Source: JBCDCP01 sp039181495 (lineage in GTDB: Bacteria; Pseudomonadota; Alphaproteobacteria; Rhizobiales; Tepidamorphaceae). From it: DNA of 12,031 nt. Shown piece by piece: positions 1 to 6,944 of this stretch. The position numbers and the translations under genes are program-made. The notes below the pieces were generated by a model. It was not told the origin of the DNA, ran no database searches, and saw only the letters and a list, made by a program, of their open reading frames with translations. The stretch's first letter is position 1. Each line of letters opens with the position of its first letter. The stretch spans positions 1 to 12,031 of the forward strand of contig JBCDCP010000093.1 of assembly GCA_039181495.1 (NCBI GenBank), given 5' to 3'.

Positions 1-961
1 ACCAGTGCCAGTTTGTCGAACCGAAGATGCCCTTAACGTTGGCACCGGCACCCTTTGCCATCAGGCGTGAGTACAGCGGAACGACGATCTGGAAGTCCTT
101 GCCATTGGCCACACGGTCACGCAGGCCGAACTGCACGGCGTTGGTCAGCGAGTTCACCATGTTGCCGCCGTAGTGGACCAGGACCAGCGTATCGGCATCG
201 GAGTTCAGCACCGGCGCGATGTAGGACGAGAAGTCTGTTGCCGCCAGCGGCGTCAGCACGGATTCAACTGTGTTCCAACCGATAGCTTCCGTTGATTCCT
301 TAACTGCCTGCTCGGTGGTGTAACCCCAGTTGTAGTCAGCGGTGAGGTAGTAGGCGTTACGATCTGCGCCATAGGCGTTCTTCAACACCGGAGCAAGTGC
401 CGCGCCGGACATGTATGAGTTGAAGAAGTGGCGGAAACCGTTGGCCTTCTTGTCCTTACCGGTGGTGTCATTGGAGTGGGTCAGACCGGCCATGAAGATA
501 ACGCCGGCTTCCTGGCAAAGTGCCTGGACCGCCACGGCCACACCAGATGACGAACCGCCAGTGACCATCACTGCGCCGTCTTTTTCGATCATCGACCGCG
601 CTGAGGCACGCGCCGCGTCTGATTTGGTCTGTGTGTCACCTGTAACGAATTCGACCTTCTTTCCGAGAATGCCGTTACCTTTCAGCGCATTCGAGCTGAA
701 GGTCTCCATCATGCCGTTGTCGGCACCGGTGCCATTGAGATGTTCGACTGCCAGTTCGTATGCGCGCAGTTCGTCGGCGCCCTCATCAGCATAGGGGCCG
801 GACTGGGGCACGTTGAAGCCAAGCGTCACCGTTGAACCGGTCGGTTCGTTGGTGAAGGCGTTGGCATTGCGGGTGAAGACGTAAGGTGATGCCAGCGCGA
901 TGCCAGCAGCGGCCGCACCGCCCTTCAGCACTTTGCGGCGGGTCGTATAGAGTTTGCCCAT
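1..961 (-). CDS. ABC transporter substrate-binding protein, Tat-exported, branched-chain amino acid/amide (Peripla_BP_6-like) type; 3' end outside the window
   Basis: This is the periplasmic ligand-binding component of an ABC importer. The first 320 residues are visible and the frame stays open to the window edge. The N-terminus (MGKLYTTRRKVLKGG) is a clear twin-arginine signal: RR at residues 8-9, a hydrophobic Ala-rich stretch at 15-28, and likely cleavage after ANA at 35, so the protein is probably exported folded. The mature part starts with TVTLGFNVPQSGPYADEG, then GGSSSGVAVAVQ and a YYLTADYNWGYT segment, all typical of Leu/Ile/Val- and amide-binding proteins. The ATG at 961 is preceded by GGAGA (968-972) at good spacing. 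The gene is divergent from a RamB-type regulator across 255 bp of repeat-rich DNA. Permease and ATPase genes are expected beyond the left edge. The substrate cannot be read from sequence; branched-chain amino acids, amides or other small organics are all possible. Family is confident, ligand is not. Confidence 0.9.
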   Translation of the reverse strand, partial: MGKLYTTRRKVLKGGAAAAGIALASPYVFTRNANAFTNEPTGSTVTLGFNVPQSGPYADEGADELRAYELAVEHLNGTGADNGMMETFSSNALKGNGILGKKVEFVTGDTQTKSDAARASARSMIEKDGAVMVTGGSSSGVAVAVQALCQEAGVIFMAGLTHSNDTTGKDKKANGFRHFFNSYMSGAALAPVLKNAYGADRNAYYLTADYNWGYTTEQAVKESTEAIGWNTVESVLTPLAATDFSSYIAPVLNSDADTLVLVHYGGNMVNSLTNAVQFGLRDRVANGKDFQIVVPLYSRLMAKGAGANVKGIFGSTNWHW

Positions 962-1038
962 TTCAAGTCTCCGTTGAGCGTTTCCGAGAAGACAGTCCGG
1001 ATGCAGGGAGCGTTGTTGATGCTTCTCGTTTTGCGTCC

Positions 1039-1068
1039 GGCCTGAGGAGGTTGAATCCCCCTTCGGCC
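1039..1068 (-). promoter_or_regulatory. possible stem-loop in the leader of the binding-protein mRNA
   Basis: Read on the minus strand, the outer arms GGCC (1065-1068 and 1039-1042) and inner arms AGGGGG/CCTCCT (1062-1057 and 1050-1045) enclose the loop ATTCAA, with a 2x2 internal mismatch. One inner pair is G-U, so the fold favours the minus-strand RNA over the plus-strand RNA. The 3' inner arm is CCUCCU, an anti-Shine-Dalgarno-like sequence, lying about 75 nt before the gene's own GGAGA. A role in translation is inference only. Confidence 0.3.
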
Positions 1069-1090
1069 CTTACGCTGACGCCCCAATGTC

Positions 1091-1126
1091 AAAAACTCAA
1101 TAGGCAATTGTATTGATTGAGTTTTT
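1091..1126. repeat. 11-bp perfect inverted repeat in the divergent intergenic region
   Basis: The arms AAAAACTCAAT (1091-1101) and ATTGAGTTTTT (1116-1126) are exact reverse complements separated by 14 bp, and the spacer contains the palindrome CAATTG. It lies between two divergent starts, so it is unlikely to be a transcription terminator and is more likely an operator. The predicted -10 of the minus-strand transporter promoter (1107-1112) falls within its spacer. The arms are almost pure AT and resemble no operator I can name with confidence. Confidence 0.55.
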
Positions 1127-1133
1127 TTGTCAA
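1107..1133 (-). promoter_or_regulatory. candidate promoter for the ABC binding-protein gene
   Basis: On the minus strand a perfect -35 TTGACA (1133-1128) is followed after 15 bp by TACAAT (1112-1107), five of six matches to the -10 consensus. The spacing is short of the usual 16-18 bp, which suggests a promoter that needs help or is tuned by a bound regulator. Transcription would start near 1100 and give a leader of about 140 nt. The -35 overlaps the larger inverted repeat and the -10 lies in the spacer of the smaller one, so protein bound at either should affect it. Confidence 0.4.
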
Positions 1134-1177
1134 TTTATTTGCAAATAGCCGCACTCAAATTGCAAATAATTGACAAA
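1126..1177. promoter_or_regulatory. large inverted-repeat operator with two TTTGCAA-type half-sites (probable autoregulatory site)
   Basis: The left arm TTTGTCAATTTATTTGCAA (1126-1144) and the right arm (1160-1177) are reverse complements except for one extra T in the left arm. They are 15 bp apart. Within the left arm, ATTTGCAAAT at 1137-1146 is a perfect 10-bp palindrome; AATTGCAAAT at 1158-1167 repeats it with one mismatch, 21 bp away, about two helical turns. Known biology: RamB/PrpR-type regulators of actinobacteria bind sites centred on TTTGCAAA. This site lies 40-91 bp before the start of a gene of that family, so autoregulation is the simplest reading. If transcribed, the arms could also fold as an AU-rich hairpin in the regulator's leader. 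Confidence 0.65.
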
Positions 1178-1216
1178 TTCCATGACAACCGTTGGGAATC
1201 AAAGGAAATTCCAACC

Positions 1217-2611
1217 ATGCACAGCTCGATTGTAGGGGCACGAATCCGCCAAACCCGCCGCGCTATCGGCCTGACACAGGCCGAGCTGGCACGGCGCATC
1301 GGCATTTCGCCGAGCTATCTCAACCTCATTGAGTGGAACAAACGACGGATCGCCGGGTCACTGCTGCGCAAGATCGCCGATGCTCTTCAGCTCCCCTTGG
1401 ACGAGTTTGAAGGAACTCAGGAGACCCAATTGATGGAGGCCCTGGCCGGGCTTGCGCATCACCCTTTGCTGCGCACGCTGGATGTCGAGTCCGACAGGAT
1501 CAACGAGCTGATCGGACGGTTCCCCGGCTGGGCCAGAGCGCTCGGAAAGCTCGCCGGTTCCGAACGCGATGCCACGGCGCGCGTTCAAATCCTCTCGGAC
1601 CAGCTGTCAAACGATCCCTACCTGAGTGAAACAGTTCATCGCATGCTCACACGCATTGCGGCTGTCCGCTCATCGACCGAGATCCTCACCGAATATGCCG
1701 ATCTGCCTGATGAGCGCCGTGGCCGCTTCAATCATATCGTCCATGAGGAGATCGAGACACTCTCCGAGGTTGGCGAAGCACTGGCAACCTATCTTGAACG
1801 CTCGGATCATTCCGACAGGATTCTGACACCCGTCGATGAGGTCGAAGCGCTTTACGAGGCACGCAACAACCATTTCCAGGAACTGGAAGACGCAGCCCAA
1901 CCCCTTTCGGATCTGCTCGATGATTCCGAACCGCTTTCACGCCTGCAAAAGGCAGGCTCATTGGCGCAGCATCATTTGGCGGATGTGATCGACCGGGTGA
2001 TCGAATCGCAACCGCAGATCAAGACCGCGGCCGCGCGCAGCCGTGCTCGAAGAGCGCTGTCGAACTATGGCGTTCGATCCATTCTCATGCCGCTGGCTTC
2101 CTTCGCCAAGCGGTCTGCTGAATCGCTCTATGACATCGAAGTTCTGGCCGAGCAGTTTTCCAGCGGCATTGAAGCAGTTTGCCTTCGCCTGACAGCGCTC
2201 CCCCGGTCAGACTCTGTGCCGCACTTCGGGTATTTCCGCGCCAACGCGGCCGGAACGATCATTGCCATGCTTGGTTTGGAAGGTTTGTCGGTTCCGCGCT
2301 ACGCCGCCGCCTGTCCCCTGTGGGTCCTCTACCGCGCACAGCAATCGCCGGAAGCCGTGATCCGCCAGCGTGTGCTGTTTCCATCAGGCGATCGCTTCGT
2401 GTTTGTTGCACGGGCCCGCAGAGCCGGGCCGAGCGGCTTTGGCAAACCACGCCACTACATCACCGATATGCTTGCCTTGAAGGAAGAGGACGCAAAACTC
2501 ACCGTTTACGATCCTGAACCATCGGCGACAGTGGAGGAGGTCGGGCCAAGCTGCAGGATGTGTCCCAGGATGTCATGCCTGCATCGTGTTGAAGATCCGC
2601 TGGCCGAATGA
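1217..2611 (+). CDS. RamB/ScfR-type XRE transcriptional regulator (short-chain fatty acyl regulator family, DUF2083)
   Basis: This is a predicted DNA-binding regulator of 464 residues. An N-terminal XRE helix-turn-helix spans about residues 5-60 (GLTQAELARRIGISPSYLNL). A long helical middle region follows, then a C-terminal ScfR/DUF2083-like region (from about PHFGYFRANAAG) ending in a cysteine cluster, C446-x2-C449-x4-C454. Characterised relatives (RamB, PrpR/MccR) control acetate, glyoxylate or propionate (methylcitrate) metabolism and some bind acyl-CoA. I see no HExxH motif in the middle region. The ATG at 1217 was chosen because AAGGAA (1202-1207) precedes it and the HTH begins directly after; an in-frame TTG at 1127 would place the operator inside the coding region. 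It is divergent from an ABC binding protein and followed by the symporter-kinase operon. Family is confident; effector and targets are inferred. Confidence 0.85.
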   Translation: MHSSIVGARIRQTRRAIGLTQAELARRIGISPSYLNLIEWNKRRIAGSLLRKIADALQLPLDEFEGTQETQLMEALAGLAHHPLLRTLDVESDRINELIGRFPGWARALGKLAGSERDATARVQILSDQLSNDPYLSETVHRMLTRIAAVRSSTEILTEYADLPDERRGRFNHIVHEEIETLSEVGEALATYLERSDHSDRILTPVDEVEALYEARNNHFQELEDAAQPLSDLLDDSEPLSRLQKAGSLAQHHLADVIDRVIESQPQIKTAAARSRARRALSNYGVRSILMPLASFAKRSAESLYDIEVLAEQFSSGIEAVCLRLTALPRSDSVPHFGYFRANAAGTIIAMLGLEGLSVPRYAAACPLWVLYRAQQSPEAVIRQRVLFPSGDRFVFVARARRAGPSGFGKPRHYITDMLALKEEDAKLTVYDPEPSATVEEVGPSCRMCPRMSCLHRVEDPLAE

Positions 2612-2627
2612 TGGTCAAATGCACCAA

Positions 2628-2656
2628 TTGCAGCACGGCGCAAATTGCACTCTAAT
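2628..2656 (+). promoter_or_regulatory. candidate promoter of the response regulator-symporter kinase operon, with an operator-like element in its spacer
   Basis: TTGCAG (2628-2633) is separated by exactly 17 bp from TCTAAT (2651-2656), which matches five of six -10 positions; the -35 matches only three. Transcription would start near 2663, about 49 nt before the response regulator ATG. The spacer contains CAAATTGCA (2641-2649), also present at 1156-1164 in the operator before the RamB-type gene, and both copies are followed closely by AATTGA. A repressor bound there would block polymerase. Alternatively, the operon may be read through from the regulator gene, which ends 100 bp upstream. Confidence 0.4.
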
Positions 2657-2711
2657 TGAGAACAAGGTCCGCGTCAGACGGGCTCTCAAACGGGGGAGAG
2701 AACGACAGCCG

Positions 2712-3089
2712 ATGGCAAAGCGCGTATTATTAGCCGAAGACGAGCCGAATATCGTCGAATCCTTGACGTTTCTCCTCGAGCGGGCCGGGTTCGAAGTCGC
2801 CGTCAAGACAGACGGGCGGCGGGCGCTCGACACTGTGCTCGACGATACGCCGGATCTTCTGATCCTCGATGTCATGTTGCCGGAATTGAGCGGCTATGAA
2901 GTCCTCCGCCATCTGCGCGCTGACCAGCGCTCGGCAAGCTTGCCCGTGCTGATGCTGACAGCGAAAGGGCAGCGGGCGGACCGTGAAACCGCACTGGAAT
3001 GTGGCGCCGACCGGTTCATCACAAAACCGTTCTCCAACGCTGATGTCATGGCGGCCGTCAAAGAGCTGCTTAACGGAAACGCGGCTTGA
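2712..3089 (+). CDS. single-domain response regulator (CheY-like receiver)
   Basis: A stand-alone receiver of 125 residues with no output domain. The acidic pocket (E9, D10, E11), phosphoacceptor D53 in LLILDVMLP, T83 in LMLTAKG and K105 in the KPF motif are all present, so it should be phosphorylated normally. The ATG at 2712 follows GGGGGAGAG (2692-2700), with a spacer of about 11 nt; upstream in-frame starts would overlap the previous gene and precede the conserved receiver start. It is the first gene of a three-gene operon that ends in a histidine kinase lacking a receiver of its own, so it is the obvious phosphorylation partner. With no DNA-binding domain, it must act by protein contact, as a phosphorelay intermediate, or as a phosphate sink. 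Domain assignment is firm; pathway output is unknown. Confidence 0.92.
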   Translation: MAKRVLLAEDEPNIVESLTFLLERAGFEVAVKTDGRRALDTVLDDTPDLLILDVMLPELSGYEVLRHLRADQRSASLPVLMLTAKGQRADRETALECGADRFITKPFSNADVMAAVKELLNGNAA

Positions 3090-3108
3090 CCAAGAGGGCG
3101 CGACAATC

Positions 3109-3375
3109 GTGACGGACCCCCGCGACACGCTCATGCGCCGCCGCAAGATCCGGGACCGATCCATGGTGCTTGTCCTGGTTGGCATCGCACTCTTGATGCC
3201 TCCGACCATCGGTGTCTCTCTGATGGATGTCAGGATAGCCGGATTACCAGCGCCGCTGATCTATGTGTTTGGCGTCTGGGCGCTGCTTATTCTGGCAGCT
3301 CATTTGCTGGCCGGTCCGCTGGGAGAGACCGATGAGTCCTCTCCGGCAGCCGAGATGCCTGAAACCGACAGCTGA
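3109..3375 (+). CDS. small two-helix membrane protein, probable subunit of the downstream symporter-kinase
   Basis: An 88-residue protein starting at GTG 3109, with AAGAGGG (3092-3098) about 10 nt upstream; an in-frame ATG at 3133 is an alternative start. A basic N-terminus (RRRKIRDR at 10-17) precedes a membrane helix at about 18-38. A short loop (DVRIAGLP) and a second helix at about 48-68 follow, then an acidic tail (GETDESSPAAEMPETDS). The positive-inside rule puts the N-terminus in the cytoplasm, and two helices would return the C-terminus there. Its TGA overlaps the next ATG by one base (TGATG), so it is translationally coupled to the symporter-kinase. Size, two helices and position next to an SSS-family gene recall the DUF4212 small subunits of sodium/solute symporters, but I cannot confirm homology. 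The subunit role is inferred from context. Confidence 0.75.
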   Translation: MTDPRDTLMRRRKIRDRSMVLVLVGIALLMPPTIGVSLMDVRIAGLPAPLIYVFGVWALLILAAHLLAGPLGETDESSPAAEMPETDS

Positions 3376-6068
3376 TGCTCTCCGTTGACGTTCTGCTGGC
3401 CGTTTGCCTGGGCTATGTGGTGCTTCTGTTCACAGTGGCCTTTGCCGTCGACCGCCGCGCACGGCACAGATCGATAGGCTGGCTGCAGTCGCCCGTTGTC
3501 TACACACTCTCGATATCGGTCTATTGCACGTCGTGGACATTCTATGGCGCGGTAGGTTCCGCAGCCCGGAACGGGCTTGAGTTCATCACCATCTATCTCG
3601 GACCGACGCTGGTCTTCATCGGCTGGTGGTGGCTTCTGCGCAAACTGGTGCGGATTGGCCGCGCGCACAGGATCACGTCAATCGCCGACCTGATCTCCTC
3701 GCGCTATGGCAAGAGCTCCAGCCTTGCCGTGTTGGTGACGGCCATGGTCGTGACCGCGACGACTCCATACATTGCTCTGCAATTACAGTCCCTAACCCGC
3801 AGCTATCAGGTCATCGATGCCGACGCTGACAGTTTTATGACCGCGTTGTGGATCGCTGTCGGCATGGCGCTCTTCACCATTTTGTTCGGGACCCGCAATC
3901 TGGATGCGAATGAGCGCCACCATGGCGTCGTCGCTGCCATTGCTCTTGAGGCAGTGATCAAGCTGATCGCCCTGATCGCGGTCGGCATGTTTGCGACCTT
4001 TTGGCTTTCGGGCGGCTTTTCCGATGTCTTTGCCGATGTCGATATCGAAGCACTTGGCGGCGAGGACATCTTCGGTCCGCGCTGGGTGACGCTGATCTTC
4101 CTGTCCGCCACAGCGATCATCTGCCTGCCACGACAGTTTCAGGTGACGGTCGTCGAGAACATCGACGAGGGCCAGCTCAGGACCGCGTCCTGGCTGTTTC
4201 CTCTCTACCTGCTGGGCATGTGTATCTTCACAATGCCGATCGCACTGGTCGGATTGAGAACGATGCCCGAGGGCGCCAACCCCGACCTCTTCGTGCTCAC
4301 CATTCCGCTGGCCAACCAGCAATATGAGTTGGCGCTACTTGCCTTCCTGGGCGGCTTCTCCTCGGCAACATCCATGGTCATCGTCGCCTCGATCGCAGTG
4401 TCCACCATGGTATCCAACCATATCGTCATGCCCGTTGTCTTGCGGCTGATCGCCCCCGATAGGGCACGTAGCGGCGATGTCCGCGATCTCCTGCTGATGT
4501 CCCGGAGGGTGAGCATTGTCATCATTCTCGGGCTTGGTTTTCTCTATTTCTGGCTCAGTGGTGGATCGGCTGCGCTGGCCGCCGTCGGATTGATCGCCTT
4601 TGTCGGCGTCGCTCAGTTCCTGCCCAGCCTCATTGGCGGCCTTTTCTGGCGTGATGCCACGCGCATGGGCGCCATCTCCGGCCTCGTCGTCGGCTTCTTG
4701 CTTTGGGCTTACACGCTGTTCCTGCCCAGCTTCGAGGGGCAGATTCTGCTGAGTTCTTCAGTTCTTGCCAACGGACCTTGGGGCATCGAGCTATTGCGGC
4801 CACAAGGGCTGTTTGGACTGCAAGGCATGGACCCGCTGGTGCATGCCGTTGTTTGGAGCGTTGGACTGAACACACTCGTCTTTCTGGTTGTCTCGAGCCT
4901 GACCGGCGCCAATCTGCTTGAGCGTTTACAGGCCACCTTGTTCGTTGATGTTTATCGGGCGGCAGGTGGTGCCCCCTCGAGCATAGCCACCACATCAGCC
5001 GGCGCCGAGGATCTGTTCATCCTGGCACAGCGGATCCTCGGTACCGATCCTGCACGCCGGCTTTTCGACGAGATGGCCCGGTCGCAAGGGAGCGCAGGTG
5101 ATCTGCCACATCCGACCGATACGGTGATCGCACGGCTGGAGCGTGAACTCGCCGGCTCGATTGGCGCGGCATCAGCACATGCCATGGTCCAGCGCATTGC
5201 TGGGGGGCAGACCGTCGGCATGACCGAACTCATCGACATTGCCGACGAAGCTCAGCAACTGATCGTCACAACGCGCGAATTGGCAGAAAAGTCGGGCGAA
5301 CTGGAACGCACGGCAGAAGCGCTGCGCAGCGTCAATGAACGGTTGCGCTCCCTAGATGCACAGAAGGACGACTTCGTCAGCCAGGTCAGCCACGAACTAC
5401 GCACGCCGATGACCTCGATCCGGTCCTTCTCCGAAATCCTGATGGAGGAAGAGGACCTGTCCCACGCCGAAAGGGCTCGTTTTGTGTCCATCATCCATGA
5501 GGAAAGCCGGCGATTGACGAGCCTTCTCGACGAGCTCCTCGATATCAACCGTCTCGAAACAGGCATGGCGGATCTGCAGCTCGAAGCTCTCGATGTAAAT
5601 GATGCTGCCGTAACAGCGATCGATACGATGCGCGGCATGATCCGCAAGGCCGGAATCTCAGTCAGCACAACATTGAATGCCGACGTGCCAGCCGTCATGG
5701 CCAATAGCGACCGCTTGAGGCAGGTGCTGATGAACATCCTGTCCAACGCGGTGAAGTACAACGTCTCGGAAACACCCAAAATCGAACTACGCACCACGGC
5801 CCACGATGAAGCGGTCTGGATTGATGTGATTGACAATGGTGGTGGCGTAACCCGCGAGGACGCCACTCTTGTGTTCGAGAAATTTGCACGCGGCAGCCGG
5901 TCACACCTTGATCAGGGTGCGGGGCTCGGTCTGCCGATCTGCCGTGCGATCATGCGGGCCATGGGCGGCGACGTCACGGTCCAGTTTGCCGAGAACGGGA
6001 CGAGCTTCTTCCGTGTTAGCCTGGTTCCACACAGGACCATCGAGACAAGAATCAAGGAAGCGGTGTGA
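3375..6068 (+). CDS. sodium/solute symporter-histidine kinase fusion (CrbS/CbrA-like, with STAC-type linker)
   Basis: An 897-residue membrane sensor kinase. Residues 1 to about 525 form an SSS-type symporter with about 13 hydrophobic segments, including SVYCTSWTFYGAVG in the second helix and FLPSLIGGLFW near the eleventh. A STAC-like region follows at about 544-610 (AGSIGAASAHAMV), then a coiled-coil stretch at about 632-665. The HisKA domain has its phosphorylated histidine at H673 (SHELRTP). The ATPase domain carries the N box around N787/N791, the G1 box DNGGG at 820-824 and the G2 box GAGLGLP at 848-854. All catalytic motifs are intact. Known relatives CrbS and CbrA sense or transport acetate or histidine and are usually longer; this form lacks a recognisable PAS domain and a fused receiver. 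The ATG at 3375 overlaps the upstream stop and has no evident ribosome-binding site of its own, consistent with coupling. Substrate is unknown. Confidence 0.92.
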   Translation: MLSVDVLLAVCLGYVVLLFTVAFAVDRRARHRSIGWLQSPVVYTLSISVYCTSWTFYGAVGSAARNGLEFITIYLGPTLVFIGWWWLLRKLVRIGRAHRITSIADLISSRYGKSSSLAVLVTAMVVTATTPYIALQLQSLTRSYQVIDADADSFMTALWIAVGMALFTILFGTRNLDANERHHGVVAAIALEAVIKLIALIAVGMFATFWLSGGFSDVFADVDIEALGGEDIFGPRWVTLIFLSATAIICLPRQFQVTVVENIDEGQLRTASWLFPLYLLGMCIFTMPIALVGLRTMPEGANPDLFVLTIPLANQQYELALLAFLGGFSSATSMVIVASIAVSTMVSNHIVMPVVLRLIAPDRARSGDVRDLLLMSRRVSIVIILGLGFLYFWLSGGSAALAAVGLIAFVGVAQFLPSLIGGLFWRDATRMGAISGLVVGFLLWAYTLFLPSFEGQILLSSSVLANGPWGIELLRPQGLFGLQGMDPLVHAVVWSVGLNTLVFLVVSSLTGANLLERLQATLFVDVYRAAGGAPSSIATTSAGAEDLFILAQRILGTDPARRLFDEMARSQGSAGDLPHPTDTVIARLERELAGSIGAASAHAMVQRIAGGQTVGMTELIDIADEAQQLIVTTRELAEKSGELERTAEALRSVNERLRSLDAQKDDFVSQVSHELRTPMTSIRSFSEILMEEEDLSHAERARFVSIIHEESRRLTSLLDELLDINRLETGMADLQLEALDVNDAAVTAIDTMRGMIRKAGISVSTTLNADVPAVMANSDRLRQVLMNILSNAVKYNVSETPKIELRTTAHDEAVWIDVIDNGGGVTREDATLVFEKFARGSRSHLDQGAGLGLPICRAIMRAMGGDVTVQFAENGTSFFRVSLVPHRTIETRIKEAV

Positions 6069-6135
6069 GCCGCAGCAACAGTTCACAGTGTTTCGCTTGG
6101 CTCCGGGCCAATCGCCTCAGCAGTGTTCTGCCCTG

Positions 6136-6897
6136 CTAATCGCGGGTGTCGGTATCCAGCCAGTAGTCGATAAAGCTGTTGAACCAACGGGCAACCGCCG
6201 GATCATACAACCAACGATCAGAGAAGTGCGTTTCGCGCGGACGCACGCCGGGCAGCACGAAGCGGTGTGCGGCCAGCGTGGTCCATCGATGGATCATGGC
6301 GCGCGTCACTTCGGGATGAAACTGCAGTCCAAAAGCCGTTCGGCCCCATTGAAAGGCCTGGTTTTCGAAATGACCGTCCGGAGCAGTTGCCAGTAACGTG
6401 GAATCGACCGGCAGGTTGCTAAAGCCCTCGCGATGCCATTGATAAACATGGCTGGGCCACTCCATCAGTGCCTGCGCTGCCTGCGTTGTCTCAATCGGAT
6501 AATAGCCAATCTCGGCATGCTCATCATCGTGGAGGTCGACGCTTCCGCCAAGCTGCTTGACGAGCATTTGCGCGCCCAGACATAGCCCCAGATAAGGTGC
6601 GTCTTCCTTTAATGCGACACCGATCATGTCGATCTCATCGCGGATGTACTGATCCGGATCGTTGGCGCTTTGCGGACCGCCAAACACGATCATGCCGGCA
6701 TGATCGGAAAGGGTGCCGGGCAACGGATCGCCCAGTGCGGGGCGCCTGATGTCCATCGGGATCTGACGCGCGTTGAGCAGCGTGCCAACCCGCCCAGGGA
6801 TCGACTGTTCCTGGTGAAGGATGATCAAGACCGGGCGCTGCCGAGGATGTGCGCCCGCTGCAGATACGCCACACGGCGCGTTGTCTTCAACGCGCAT
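6136..6897 (-). CDS. class I glutamine amidotransferase-like protein (GMP synthase N-domain type)
   Basis: A 253-residue stand-alone GATase domain. The nucleophile elbow GLCLGAQ carries C106, and FHPEV supplies H194 and E196, giving a complete Cys-His-Glu triad. VFGGPQSAND (71-80) is the usual oxyanion-side loop. No synthetase domain is attached, so it may deliver ammonia to an unknown partner or hydrolyse a gamma-glutamyl compound; these free-standing proteins are often annotated as GMP synthase-like but are not guaA. The ATG at 6897 is supported by GGGGGAG (6910-6904) six bases upstream. It lies 47 bp downstream of the TerB-like gene on the same strand and may be cotranscribed. It converges on the symporter-kinase gene across 67 bp with no convincing terminator. 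Domain call is firm, biological role open. Confidence 0.88.
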   Translation of the reverse strand: MRVEDNAPCGVSAAGAHPRQRPVLIILHQEQSIPGRVGTLLNARQIPMDIRRPALGDPLPGTLSDHAGMIVFGGPQSANDPDQYIRDEIDMIGVALKEDAPYLGLCLGAQMLVKQLGGSVDLHDDEHAEIGYYPIETTQAAQALMEWPSHVYQWHREGFSNLPVDSTLLATAPDGHFENQAFQWGRTAFGLQFHPEVTRAMIHRWTTLAAHRFVLPGVRPRETHFSDRWLYDPAVARWFNSFIDYWLDTDTRD

Positions 6898-6944
6898 CGA
6901 GATCTCCCCCGATCTGTGTATCGATCATCGGGCAAGACATCAGG

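Noticed and set aside
411..794. Plus-strand open frame of 127 codons
   Set aside because: It lies antisense within the binding-protein gene, whose family motifs are unambiguous; no homology-like pattern or supporting start context.
886..1116. Plus-strand open frame of 76 codons spanning the binding-protein start and the divergent spacer
   Set aside because: Arg/Pro/Ser-rich shadow composition; it would overlap the signal peptide region and promoter elements.
1127..1216. In-frame TTG extension of the RamB-type regulator adding 30 residues
   Set aside because: It would make the inverted-repeat operator coding, the added residues are not family-like, and ATG 1217 has AAGGAA at reasonable spacing just before the HTH.
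3792..4322. Minus-strand open frame of 176 codons
   Set aside because: Antisense shadow within the symporter part of the sensor kinase; composition (His, Gln, Asp, Arg) fits a shadow frame.
5252..5866. Minus-strand open frame of 204 codons
   Set aside because: Antisense to the HisKA and ATPase region, which has all kinase motifs; Ser/Arg-rich shadow.
6097..6111. TTGGC/GCCAA hairpin as terminator between the symporter-kinase and the amidotransferase
   Set aside because: Only 5 bp, followed by no T-tract on either strand; too weak to call.
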